Shown in pieces: positions 54,648 through 63,667 of a stretch of DNA of 64,000 nucleotides. Positions within the stretch are counted from its first letter, which is position 1. Each line of letters starts with the position of its first letter. The position numbers and the translations under genes were made by a program. The notes beneath the pieces were generated by a model. The model was not told the origin of the DNA. It saw nothing but the letters and a program-made list of their open reading frames with translations, and did not search any database. Location of the stretch: positions 236,107-300,106 of the forward strand of contig NZ_JAANYN010000008.1 in NCBI RefSeq assembly GCF_011290685.1. Reading direction: 5' to 3'. Source of the DNA: Cyclobacterium plantarum (lineage in GTDB: Bacteria; Bacteroidota; Bacteroidia; Cytophagales; Cyclobacteriaceae).

Positions 54648-55826
54648 ATGAATCCAAATTTTATTTTTCTTTTCATTTTTCTGTGCTACAGTTCCTCTGT
54701 ATTTTCCCAACAAAATTTTAATCCCAAAGATGGGGACAGGTTGATCTATTTGGGCAATGCCCTGATGGAAAACGAGCAGCAATACGGCTTTTTGGAGTAC
54801 CTGATTACCAGTAATCACCCGGAAAAGCACCTCTCCTTCCGGAACCTGGGCTGGTCTGGAGATACGGTCTTTGGCGATGCCAGGAGTTATTATACCAACC
54901 CTCCTTCAGCGTTTGACTTACTGATAGATCAGATCAAATCAAGCCAGGCCGATTGGGCATTTCTTGCTTACGGAGCCATTGAAGCACAAAAAGGTCAGGA
55001 AAAACTCGGTGATTTTGAAAAGGGATTAAACCGGTTGCTGGATTCTTTGGAAGCAATAAATACCAAAGCTGTTTTGGTTTCCTCCATACCCCATTTCCTG
55101 CATAAAGAAGCAAAATCAGCCGATGAGTATGCCAGCGATCTCAAGTCCTACAACCAGAGCATGGCCCGAATCGCAAGGGAGAGAGAGCTGTTATTTCTGG
55201 ATATTTTTGAGACCTTTGAAAGCGCAAAACAAGCAGATTTGTGGGAGCCAAATGGTATCCACCTGAACCAAAAAGGCTACCTGATGCTGGCCCGGACACT
55301 GGGAGAAAAAATGGGCTTGAATTTACAGTCCTCTGATATCCTGATCAATATTCCCCAAAAATCATTAACAAATGGTAATGAAACAAAAGTATTGGATGCC
55401 GATTTTAAATCAGGAAAGCTGGAATTTACAATAAATGGAAACGGACTGCCGGAACTTATCTTTCCGGAACATTTCAAAGGGCCAAAAATCAGTATACAGG
55501 GTTTGAAAAAAGGCTATTATCAACTATTTCTTGATGGAAAGCTGCTGGCTGTTGCCGATCAAAATACCTGGAAAGAAGGGCTTTTAATAGATCTTTCATC
55601 GGCTGGTAAACAAATACTGGACCTGATCCGTGAAAAAGATCAGATTTATTTTCAACAATACCGGCCACAAAACAGAACGTACATATTGGGTTTCCGCTCC
55701 TATGAACAAGGCAGGCACCAGGCTGGATTGGAATCTCTGGATGCCTTGATTTTTTGGCTGGATGGCAAGATCAACCAAGGCAAAAATCTGAGAGAGTTGC
55801 ACTTCAGCTTAGAACGTTTACCCTGA
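54648..55826 (+). CDS. SGNH/GDSL-like protein with degenerate catalytic block
   Basis: A 392-residue secreted protein (signal peptide about residues 2-20, ending VFSQ). It keeps the SGNH hydrolase layout: block I at about residues 33-45, NLGWSGDT (block II), FLAYGAIEAQKGQE (block III position) and NGIHLNQKGY (block V, catalytic His). Block I reads YLGNALMEN where active members have GDS or GDT, so the Ser and Asp are missing, and block III has Ile in place of the Asn. It may therefore be a non-enzymatic or altered protein. Family members are usually encoded beside a PVC-type heme protein, as here (39 bp downstream). Confidence 0.85.
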   Translation: MNPNFIFLFIFLCYSSSVFSQQNFNPKDGDRLIYLGNALMENEQQYGFLEYLITSNHPEKHLSFRNLGWSGDTVFGDARSYYTNPPSAFDLLIDQIKSSQADWAFLAYGAIEAQKGQEKLGDFEKGLNRLLDSLEAINTKAVLVSSIPHFLHKEAKSADEYASDLKSYNQSMARIARERELLFLDIFETFESAKQADLWEPNGIHLNQKGYLMLARTLGEKMGLNLQSSDILINIPQKSLTNGNETKVLDADFKSGKLEFTINGNGLPELIFPEHFKGPKISIQGLKKGYYQLFLDGKLLAVADQNTWKEGLLIDLSSAGKQILDLIREKDQIYFQQYRPQNRTYILGFRSYEQGRHQAGLESLDALIFWLDGKINQGKNLRELHFSLERLP

Positions 55827-55864
55827 AATCCGCTGCAAACATCAAGTATTGAAGATCATTCAAA

Positions 55865-58800
55865 ATGAAAAATTGTAATCCCATGCGTTCCATATACCGT
55901 TACCTTACCTTGCCCCAATATAAGATTAAGGGCATCATGAAAATCGTGGTTTTAACCCTTTTGGAACTTTGTTTCGGAATACATCTTCAGGCACAAAACG
56001 CCTTGCGGGACATTCCCTCCCCGGATCCCCAAATTCAAAAGGACATGTTCCATGTAGCCGATGGCTTTGAAGTCAACCTCTTCGCCTCTGATCCTGATGT
56101 GGTCAAGCCCATTCAAATGAACTGGGATGCTGAGGGCAGGCTGTGGGTGGTCAGCAGCACAGCCTATCCCCACCTCCGTCCAGGGGAATCTGCCAACGAT
56201 AAAATCATAGTTCTGGAAGATACCAACGGAGATGGTAAATCGGATAAATCCACGGTTTTTGCCGAAGGCCTGATCACGCCTACCGGTATACTTCCCGGAG
56301 ATGGCGGGGTATATGTTGCCAATTCCACCGAAATTTTACATTTAAAAGATACCAATGGAGATGGAAAGGCAGATGTGAAGGAAAAAATTCTTACCGGATT
56401 TGGAACCGGAGACACCCACCACCTGATCCATACTTTTCGATGGGGACCTGATGGCCTGATGTATTTCAACCAATCAATTTATATATACAGCCACGTAGAA
56501 ACTCCCTGGGGCATTCGCAGATTGGAAGGTGGAGGGGTATGGCAGTATAACCCACAAACCAAAAAGCTGGAAGTTTTTGCCAAAGGCCTGATCAACCCCT
56601 GGGGCTTACAATTCGACAAATGGGGCAAAGCCTTCCTGACGGACGGAGCTGGAACGGAAGGCATCAATTATGCCTTTCCCGGAGCCACCTTTGTTACTGC
56701 TCCCGGAGCTGAACGAGTTTTAAAAGGCTTGAACCCGGGTCAGCCCAAACACAGTGGCCTGGATATCGTTTCCGGGGGACACTTGCCCGATAGCTGGCAT
56801 GGAAGCCTGATCACCAATGACTTCAGAGCAAACCGTGTCAACCGTTTTGTACTGGAAGAAACCCCAAATGGAATGATTTCCAGACAGGCTGAGGACCTTT
56901 TGTGGACGGATCATATAGGGTTCCGACCGGTGGATATTCTAGTAGGCCCTGATGGGGCTATTTACATTGCAGATTGGTACAATCCAATTATTCAACATGG
57001 AGAGGTTGATTTCCACGATCCCAGAAGAGATCAGGAACACGGCAGGATCTGGCGGCTAACACGCAAAGGCAGCCCCCTTGTCAAAAGTCCCAACCTGAAC
57101 AATATGGATGTTACCCAATTGGTAGCTGAATTAAAGGCTGCTGAAAATAACACGCGTCTTCAGGCAAAACTATTGCTTAAATCCAAAGACAAGGAAAAGG
57201 TCGTATCCACCCTGAATGCATTCACTCGAGGCCTGGATTCCAATGGAGCCAATAAGGAGCACCATCTATTGGAAGCTTTATGGACTTTTCAGGCTATTGG
57301 AGAAGTCAATGAACAGCTGTTAAAAGACTTGTTAAATGCAAAACAGGCTGGAGCCAGGGCAGCTGCTGTGCGTGTGTTGAGCCATTGGATGGAGCATATT
57401 CCTGGCAGCCTCGCATTTTTGGAAAAAGCTGTTGCGGATAACGATCCCAACGTCAGGTTGGAAGCCCTCATTGCACTGGGTAAAATAAACAGCCCCGAAG
57501 CAGCCAAAATGGCATTGAATGTATTGGATCAGCCAATGAACGAATTTCTGGATTTTGCACTTTGGCAAAGTGTAAGAGAACTAAAAGATTTCTGGATGCC
57601 CAGGCTTCTGTCGGAAAAATCCTATTTTGAAAGCCCTGAAAAGACAGTTTTTGCCTTGTCAGCTCTCAATGATGCTGAAAGTGCTGAGATGTTGGCGCCT
57701 ATTTTTCTAGCCAATGAGGTGCCGGAGGCCCATATTCCAAGGGTAATCCAGGTTTTGGCCAGGAATGGAGACAAAGCCACCGCAGGGCAATTGTTCCAAC
57801 AGTCCTTATCCGCATCCAATTCTCAAATCTTATTGCTTGATGCATTGATTCAAATGAAAAAGCAAAGAGGGATTCAACCAGATTCCCGATTGGACCTGAT
57901 TTCCCAACTCTATAGTTCCTCCGAGGAAGAAGTGCTTGAAAAAGCATTGGTACTTTCAGGCCTGTGGAATCTTGAAGGACAATTGAATCAAATGCTTGAT
58001 TTTTCCTTACTAGGGAGCAGAAGAATAAAAACAGCAGCCATGGAAGCTTTGGCCACCATGGAAAGCGAAAAAGGAAATCTTATTTTGCAGGATCTGGCTT
58101 CCAATGCAAAAAATAAAGAAAGCCAGGTACTTGCACTTAGTCAATTGGCACGAAGCAATCCGGAAAAGGCGATTGCCGGATCATTGAGCCTTTGGCGTGA
58201 TGGACTGTCAGAAACTGAGGTTTTGACCATGTTTGCAGCCTTTTTGAGTTCCGAAAAAGGTACCGCCGTTTTGTTCCAAAATCTTGGGGAAGGAAGCATT
58301 CCTGAAGCAGTAGCCAAAACCGGAAGGAAGGCCATGCAACAATACCTGCCCTGGCACCGGCGTAACAGCACCATGGCACAAAATCTTCGGAATGCCCTTG
58401 AGGCTTCAGGAGGTATTTTACCTCCCGAACGGATGCCTCAGGACCTGACAGAGCAGCAGGTTTATGCGCTGGCCCAGGAAGTCAAAACCAAAGCCGATCC
58501 CATTGTGGGTGAAAGCATTTACCGCAGAAAAACATTGATGTGCCAAAGCTGTCATGCTCTTGGCGGCGCCGGGGGTAAGCTTGGTCCGGATTTAAGTTCT
58601 TTGGGCAGCAGCCTTCCCATTGACAATATCATAGCGTCATTATTGGATCCTGCAGCATCAGTAAAGGAAGGATATGAACTTCAAGAGGTAAATAAAACAG
58701 ATGGCAGCCTGATGATGGGCTACCTGGTCAGTGACGGGGCAAGCGAACTGATCATGCGGGATATGGCTGGAAATGAAATTACCATTCCCAAAAGCCAGGT

Positions 58801-59335
58801 GGCTGGAAGGGAAAATGTTTCAGGCTCTCTTATGCCTCCCGGATTAACCGCGAGTCTGGAAAGGCAGGAGTTTATTGATTTGGTAGGTTATTTATCCAAA
58901 CTCGGTACTTCAGGAGATTTCAGGGTTCCCACTGCTAATTATGTACGACGCTGGAAAGCATTTTCCGTACTCGATGTGGCTATTTCGGGGAAATTGGCTG
59001 AAGGGAAAAGCATACCGCTATATAGTACGGTATCCGGAAGCTTGCCGGTAACAGAGTTGCCTGTTCTTAAAAGTGAATCCGGTAAGGAAATGGCCGTACT
59101 GCAGTTTGAACTAGAACTATTAAGTGAAGGAAAAGTGGCATTGGAATTCAATGAAACCAAAGGGTTGTCGGTCTGGGCTGCTGATCAAATGGCCAGCATT
59201 CAGGCCAATACAGCCCTACTCAAGCTTCCCAAAGGAAAGCACCTCATTCAGGTAAGCATTGATTTAGGAGCATTCAATCCGTCCGCACTACGGCTAAAGG
59301 TGACGGATCAGGGAAGTGCGCAAAGCAGGTTTTAA
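55865..59335 (+). CDS. PVC-type heme-binding protein with HEAT repeats and cytochrome c
   Basis: An 1156-residue secreted protein. After a signal peptide there is a PVC-type propeller (about residues 40-400; VADGFEVNLFASDPDVVKP, DGDG-like turns such as TNGDGKSDK and GPDGAIYIADWYNPI). HEAT-like repeats follow (about 430-840; EALIALGKINSPEAAKMAL). A cytochrome c domain has one heme site (Cys893, Cys896, His897 in MCQSCHAL), and a C-terminal beta domain (about 1045-1156) may bind carbohydrate. It is thought to oxidise a sugar-like substrate and pass electrons to heme; the exact reaction is not settled. An internal ATG at 55937 would give a shorter, typical signal peptide (ending LQAQ) and may be the real start. 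Confidence 0.88.
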   Translation: MKNCNPMRSIYRYLTLPQYKIKGIMKIVVLTLLELCFGIHLQAQNALRDIPSPDPQIQKDMFHVADGFEVNLFASDPDVVKPIQMNWDAEGRLWVVSSTAYPHLRPGESANDKIIVLEDTNGDGKSDKSTVFAEGLITPTGILPGDGGVYVANSTEILHLKDTNGDGKADVKEKILTGFGTGDTHHLIHTFRWGPDGLMYFNQSIYIYSHVETPWGIRRLEGGGVWQYNPQTKKLEVFAKGLINPWGLQFDKWGKAFLTDGAGTEGINYAFPGATFVTAPGAERVLKGLNPGQPKHSGLDIVSGGHLPDSWHGSLITNDFRANRVNRFVLEETPNGMISRQAEDLLWTDHIGFRPVDILVGPDGAIYIADWYNPIIQHGEVDFHDPRRDQEHGRIWRLTRKGSPLVKSPNLNNMDVTQLVAELKAAENNTRLQAKLLLKSKDKEKVVSTLNAFTRGLDSNGANKEHHLLEALWTFQAIGEVNEQLLKDLLNAKQAGARAAAVRVLSHWMEHIPGSLAFLEKAVADNDPNVRLEALIALGKINSPEAAKMALNVLDQPMNEFLDFALWQSVRELKDFWMPRLLSEKSYFESPEKTVFALSALNDAESAEMLAPIFLANEVPEAHIPRVIQVLARNGDKATAGQLFQQSLSASNSQILLLDALIQMKKQRGIQPDSRLDLISQLYSSSEEEVLEKALVLSGLWNLEGQLNQMLDFSLLGSRRIKTAAMEALATMESEKGNLILQDLASNAKNKESQVLALSQLARSNPEKAIAGSLSLWRDGLSETEVLTMFAAFLSSEKGTAVLFQNLGEGSIPEAVAKTGRKAMQQYLPWHRRNSTMAQNLRNALEASGGILPPERMPQDLTEQQVYALAQEVKTKADPIVGESIYRRKTLMCQSCHALGGAGGKLGPDLSSLGSSLPIDNIIASLLDPAASVKEGYELQEVNKTDGSLMMGYLVSDGASELIMRDMAGNEITIPKSQVAGRENVSGSLMPPGLTASLERQEFIDLVGYLSKLGTSGDFRVPTANYVRRWKAFSVLDVAISGKLAEGKSIPLYSTVSGSLPVTELPVLKSESGKEMAVLQFELELLSEGKVALEFNETKGLSVWAADQMASIQANTALLKLPKGKHLIQVSIDLGAFNPSALRLKVTDQGSAQSRF

Positions 59336-59511
59336 GTTATTGAAAATTTCTACTCAGAATGGCAATGGTATTGTAGCGTATCATTGAATCAACTTTAAAA
59401 ACCTGAGATTCTATGTTTAAGCTTTACGAATTATAGTGCTTATGCTTTCATAAAAAAGGTTTTTATTTAATGACCCAAAATGTATAATCCTACAGAGGTC
59501 TGTTCGTAAAA

Positions 59512-59571
59512 AAAATCCCTTCCAACTCTGGTCGGGACGGGCTCTTCCCTACGCCGCAGCAGAGGGATTTT
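59512..59571. repeat. Large hairpin AAAATCCCT / AGGGATTTT
   Basis: Nine-base arms at 59512-59520 and 59563-59571 enclose a 42-base GC-rich loop with a further GGGA/TCCC pairing and CTCTG/CAGAG pairing. It may be a REP-like element or a terminator remnant. It lies in a 348-bp gene-free region between the PVC-type and hydrolase genes, which are convergent. Confidence 0.55.
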
Positions 59572-59683
59572 GTGCTGTCTGGGATTTTATTTTCTTTTTT
59601 GATTTACAGTACCCTAAACATTATCTAAAATCGAACTCATTTTTATACCGAACTGGATCAAGTAACTTAGGTATTCTCATATC

Positions 59684-60982
59684 CTATAATCCCGGTTTTT
59701 CCTGCCTCCATTCCAAACCAATGGAGGTTCTGGGAATAAAGCCTTCCCAGGTTTCATCCAGTGAATTTTGCGGTAAATCCAGGTACCTGGCCCGTTCATT
59801 CTTGCCTTTCAGGTGAAGGTCCAGAAAAGCCGTAAGAAAATGCTGATTGATATTATTGATCCTGCGTTCATCCCAAACAGGCTCTGCATAATGCATGTAA
59901 TCATCCTTGTTAAGATCCGGAGATAAGGGAGGGTTTGGGGCGACATTATGTCTGGCATTCAGGTAGGTAAGCATGTATCTTTCGGTGTTTTTCGCTCCTT
60001 CGAATATGGCCTTCACCCCTTTATCATAACCAGAAATATCATCCTGATCGCCTGCTATAAACAGAGTTGGGATTTTCAGGTTTTGAAGGCCTTCATCATC
60101 CCAGGCCCCTCTTGCCATTCCCCAGGGTGCGAATGCCACAATGGCCTTGATCCTTGGGTCGACAGATTCCCGGTATGCCGGATCAGCAAGGCTTCTTTCG
60201 GATAATTTTCGACTTCCTGCTGTCATTTGTCCAAAAGCATTGACGAAACCGGGAGCATATCCAGCACCGCCTGCATTCAAAACCCCATACCCCCCCATAG
60301 AGTAACCCACCAATGCAGTTTGGTCGGCATCCACCAATCCTGCTAAAAAGTTGTCAGCATTTTCTTTACCAAGCCTGCCCATTTCTTCCAACACAAAAAG
60401 CTGGTCTTTGGATCGGTGATAAAGGGTGCTGGCAAACTTTCCGGGATTTTCATGGGTGGATTCGGTATGGTGGATAGCAACAACTACATACCCTTTTGAG
60501 GCCAGGTTCTCTGTCAGATAAGTCATCAAAAACCGGGAACCCAGGTATCCATGCGATACGATGACCAAAGGGTAAGGACTTTCACTCCTTTCAGGATCGG
60601 CCTCCCGTACTGCCCTGCCCGGAAAGGTAAAAGGTGTCAATGGCCGTTTTTCATCATTGGGTGCGCCGAAGTAATCCTTGTATTGAACCGGAACAGCATT
60701 GTCCTTGTGATTGGCAGGATACCATACTTCTACGGTTAATTTTCTGTCATAGGTGGGCTCTTCCTTCTCCACAAAATTTTGAATATCCGGCTGATTTTTA
60801 TGGGTCAAATCAAAGGTACGCACCCCTACCTGATAATCTCCCCTGAAGGAAAGCGCCGGTGCATCAGGAAGTGGGTCACCAAAAATGAAAGTATCTTCCT
60901 GTGGAAAAACATCTATGGCAATACCAAAACAAAAATAGCAGGCAAAAAGCATATAAACAGTTCGGATCGGTTTCATGGGCAT
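59684..60982 (-). CDS. Alpha/beta hydrolase (dienelactone hydrolase / PAF-acetylhydrolase-like)
   Basis: A 432-residue secreted alpha/beta hydrolase. The signal peptide is about residues 8-27. Motifs present: PLVIVSHGYLGSRFLMTYL (oxyanion region), ALVGYSMGGYGVLNAGG with the nucleophile Ser in GYSMGG, PTLFIAGDQDDISGYD with the likely acid, and NARHNVAPNPP with the likely catalytic His. It resembles PAF-acetylhydrolase/dienelactone-hydrolase-type proteins with a large lid. Substrate unknown; esters of a secreted polysaccharide or lipid are plausible. It is convergent with the PVC-type gene and divergent from SulP. Confidence 0.86.
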   Translation of the reverse strand: MPMKPIRTVYMLFACYFCFGIAIDVFPQEDTFIFGDPLPDAPALSFRGDYQVGVRTFDLTHKNQPDIQNFVEKEEPTYDRKLTVEVWYPANHKDNAVPVQYKDYFGAPNDEKRPLTPFTFPGRAVREADPERSESPYPLVIVSHGYLGSRFLMTYLTENLASKGYVVVAIHHTESTHENPGKFASTLYHRSKDQLFVLEEMGRLGKENADNFLAGLVDADQTALVGYSMGGYGVLNAGGAGYAPGFVNAFGQMTAGSRKLSERSLADPAYRESVDPRIKAIVAFAPWGMARGAWDDEGLQNLKIPTLFIAGDQDDISGYDKGVKAIFEGAKNTERYMLTYLNARHNVAPNPPLSPDLNKDDYMHYAEPVWDERRINNINQHFLTAFLDLHLKGKNERARYLDLPQNSLDETWEGFIPRTSIGLEWRQEKPGL

Positions 60983-61163
60983 TATTTAATGGATTGGAAT
61001 GAAAACTAGGGTAAAAGTAGGAATTATTCTGTTGCAGACCCTTTGGTAGGAGTAAATTCCATTATTATTTTATCGTACCAGGAAGACTAGAAGTTCAATG
61101 AAGTGATCATAAACCTGTCATTCTGATAAAGGGTAATAAAAAATCAGAAAATTAAGATTATGT

Positions 61164-63452
61164 TTGTTAAGCAAATTATTTAAACTAAAAATTCCTATTT
61201 TGAGTAAAAACCAACCTTTTAAGGACTTAATCGAAAAAGCACAAATTGAGGACATCAGCCGTTCGGTTTTAAGCAAGCCGGGCAAGGATATTCCTGCTGG
61301 AATAGTTGTCTTCCTGGTGGCCTTACCTTTGTGCCTGGGAATAGCCCTTGCCAGTGGTGCTCCTTTGATATCCGGTTTAATATCCGGCATGATCGGGGGA
61401 TTGGTGATAGGCATATTGAGTAAATCGCATACAAGTGTTTCCGGACCTGCCGCCAGCCTTTCTGCAGTGGTATTGGTAGCGATTAATACCCTGCAGGATT
61501 TTGAAATATTTTTACTAGCGCTTTTTCTTGGTGGATTGATACAAGTAATACTAGGATTCCTGAAATCAGGAATGATCGCTGATTATATGCCAACGAGTAT
61601 CATCAAAGGTCTTCTGGCGGCCATTGGTTTGATATTGATATTTTCCCAACTGCCGTATGCCCTGGGAGTTGAAATGGATGATAGCCGTATACTCGATTAT
61701 TCTCAGGATTTCTTTTCGGGAGTTAAAGAAAAGATTATGGTTCTGGCAGCCTCTTTTGCCCCCGGAGCGCTGGTATTGTCAGTGATTTCTCTTTTGGTTA
61801 TGGTTTTTTGGGACAGGACACCCTTAAAAAAAATAAAATTATTGCCTCCTTCCTTATTCGTTGTGATTTTAGGCGTTTTATTAAACCAACTTTTCAAATT
61901 TTTCATTCCCGAACTTTACCTGAGTGGAGTTCATCTGGTCAGCATTCCAGAAATCAATGACATTTCCTCTTTTCTTACATTTCCTGATTTTTCGGCGATT
62001 ACCAGTTTCCAGGTTTGGACCTATGCCTTCACCATTGCTATAATTGGGTCCATTGCAACCTTACTTAACCTGGAAGCCACCGATAACCTGGATCCGCATA
62101 AAAGAAGAAGTCCTCCAAATCAGGAATTGGTAGCCCAGGGCATCGGCAACACCCTCGCAGGCCTGGTCGGAGGAATCCCCATCACCTCTGTAATCGTAAG
62201 AAGTTCAGTAAATATTGAAGCGGGAGCAGAAACCAAATTGTCTACTATCATTCATGGTTTTTTGCTGGCCATCAGTGTATTGTTTCTTAGCTCTGTAATC
62301 AATTTAATTCCTTTAGCTACACTAGCTGCGATATTACTCCTGGTAGGATATAAATTGACTTCATTTACTATCATTTCAAGGATGTACCATAAGGGATGGT
62401 CTCAATTTGTTCCTTTTGCAGTGACAGTAATTGCCATATTGATGACCGATGTGCTGATTGGTGTCCTGATAGGATCTGCATCCAGCGTATTTTTTCTTTT
62501 GAGAGGCAATTACTACAATCCATTTTATGTGGAAGAAACCAATTTCAACAACAAAAGGAAAACCATTAGGCTTGAATTATCAAATGAAGTTTCCTTTTTG
62601 AACAAACCCGCCATCAAACGTACTTTATGGAACCTACCCAAAGGGACGCGGGTGGTAATTGATGCCTCATTTTCTTCCTATATAGAACCTGATATTTTAG
62701 AGATTTTTAATGACTACAAGAATACTTTTGCCAAGGAAAACCAGATTGACATTACTATTACAGGACTAAGGGAAAATTATTCACCAAAAAATGAAGTAGT
62801 AGTAGATAAAAAAGAAATCATTGACAAAAATGAACTGAAAACTCCCAGACAGATACTCCACTACCTGGAGGAAGGCAATAAGCGGTATGTAGATGGAAAC
62901 CTGGTTTCAAGAAGGTTCCAAAACAAAGAGTTAAAAGATTTTATTAAAGTTGATCCCCTGGCAATAGTGGTAAACTGTATTGATATGCGCGAACCCTTAA
63001 ATATGTTATTGAATTCCGGTATTGGTGACCTTATCCCATTGAAGGCGGCGGGGAGCTTACTGGACACACATTTGATTAACAGCATAGAAATTTCCTGCAG
63101 GGAACAGGGGGCGAGGTTGATTTTGATTATGGGCCATTCAAACAATACATTGATAAAAAATGCCCTAAAAAATCTCCTTGAAAAACCCGATGATCCCATA
63201 AGCCCAATAGTGCAACCTGCATTGGATGCCGGGGTTTTTGTTCGGGAAAACTTAAACCAGCTTGACATTGCTTCCCTGACTGATAAAATTTCCATTTGGA
63301 ATATGGACTATTCCCAAAGAGAGATTATCAGGTCAAATCCCTATCTTAAGAAAGAAATTGGTGAAAACAAAATAGGTCTGGCAGCCGCTTTCTTTAAAAG
63401 AAAAAATGGGAAAATTGACTTTTATCCCCTGTTTCAGGAGAGTATGGTTTAA
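61164..63452 (+). CDS. SulP anion transporter fused to a carbonic anhydrase-like domain
   Basis: A 762-residue fusion. The N-terminal half (about residues 40-450) is a SulP/SLC26-type transporter with about 12 helices (KDIPAGIVVFLVALPLCLGIALASGAPL and SGPAASLSAVVLVA). A STAS-like segment follows (about 465-540), then a beta-carbonic-anhydrase-like domain (about 560-762). The zinc-ligand pattern Cys605-x-Asp607-x-Arg609 and His658 are present, but Asn661 replaces the Cys of the HxxC motif (GHSNN). The usual partner activity, supplying bicarbonate for transport, may thus be weakened. No ATG lies at the N-terminus; TTG at 61164 or at 61200 would be the start. Confidence 0.9.
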   Translation: MLSKLFKLKIPILSKNQPFKDLIEKAQIEDISRSVLSKPGKDIPAGIVVFLVALPLCLGIALASGAPLISGLISGMIGGLVIGILSKSHTSVSGPAASLSAVVLVAINTLQDFEIFLLALFLGGLIQVILGFLKSGMIADYMPTSIIKGLLAAIGLILIFSQLPYALGVEMDDSRILDYSQDFFSGVKEKIMVLAASFAPGALVLSVISLLVMVFWDRTPLKKIKLLPPSLFVVILGVLLNQLFKFFIPELYLSGVHLVSIPEINDISSFLTFPDFSAITSFQVWTYAFTIAIIGSIATLLNLEATDNLDPHKRRSPPNQELVAQGIGNTLAGLVGGIPITSVIVRSSVNIEAGAETKLSTIIHGFLLAISVLFLSSVINLIPLATLAAILLLVGYKLTSFTIISRMYHKGWSQFVPFAVTVIAILMTDVLIGVLIGSASSVFFLLRGNYYNPFYVEETNFNNKRKTIRLELSNEVSFLNKPAIKRTLWNLPKGTRVVIDASFSSYIEPDILEIFNDYKNTFAKENQIDITITGLRENYSPKNEVVVDKKEIIDKNELKTPRQILHYLEEGNKRYVDGNLVSRRFQNKELKDFIKVDPLAIVVNCIDMREPLNMLLNSGIGDLIPLKAAGSLLDTHLINSIEISCREQGARLILIMGHSNNTLIKNALKNLLEKPDDPISPIVQPALDAGVFVRENLNQLDIASLTDKISIWNMDYSQREIIRSNPYLKKEIGENKIGLAAAFFKRKNGKIDFYPLFQESMV

Positions 63453-63667
63453 ACCAAAAAGAAAAAATCCTGATAGATGTAAAAAAACATAGTGATAGGA
63501 TGCTATTTAAAAAAATATATACCGAACAACTGCAACCAGTTTTATATCCTATTGAAAATTTGTGATCTTCAAATAAAAATATTTGCGATTATGGCCATTT
63601 CAGGTAATTTATTTCCTGTCAGTTTAAATGTATAGCATTACTGAATCCTATTTAAACCCAAAAATTC

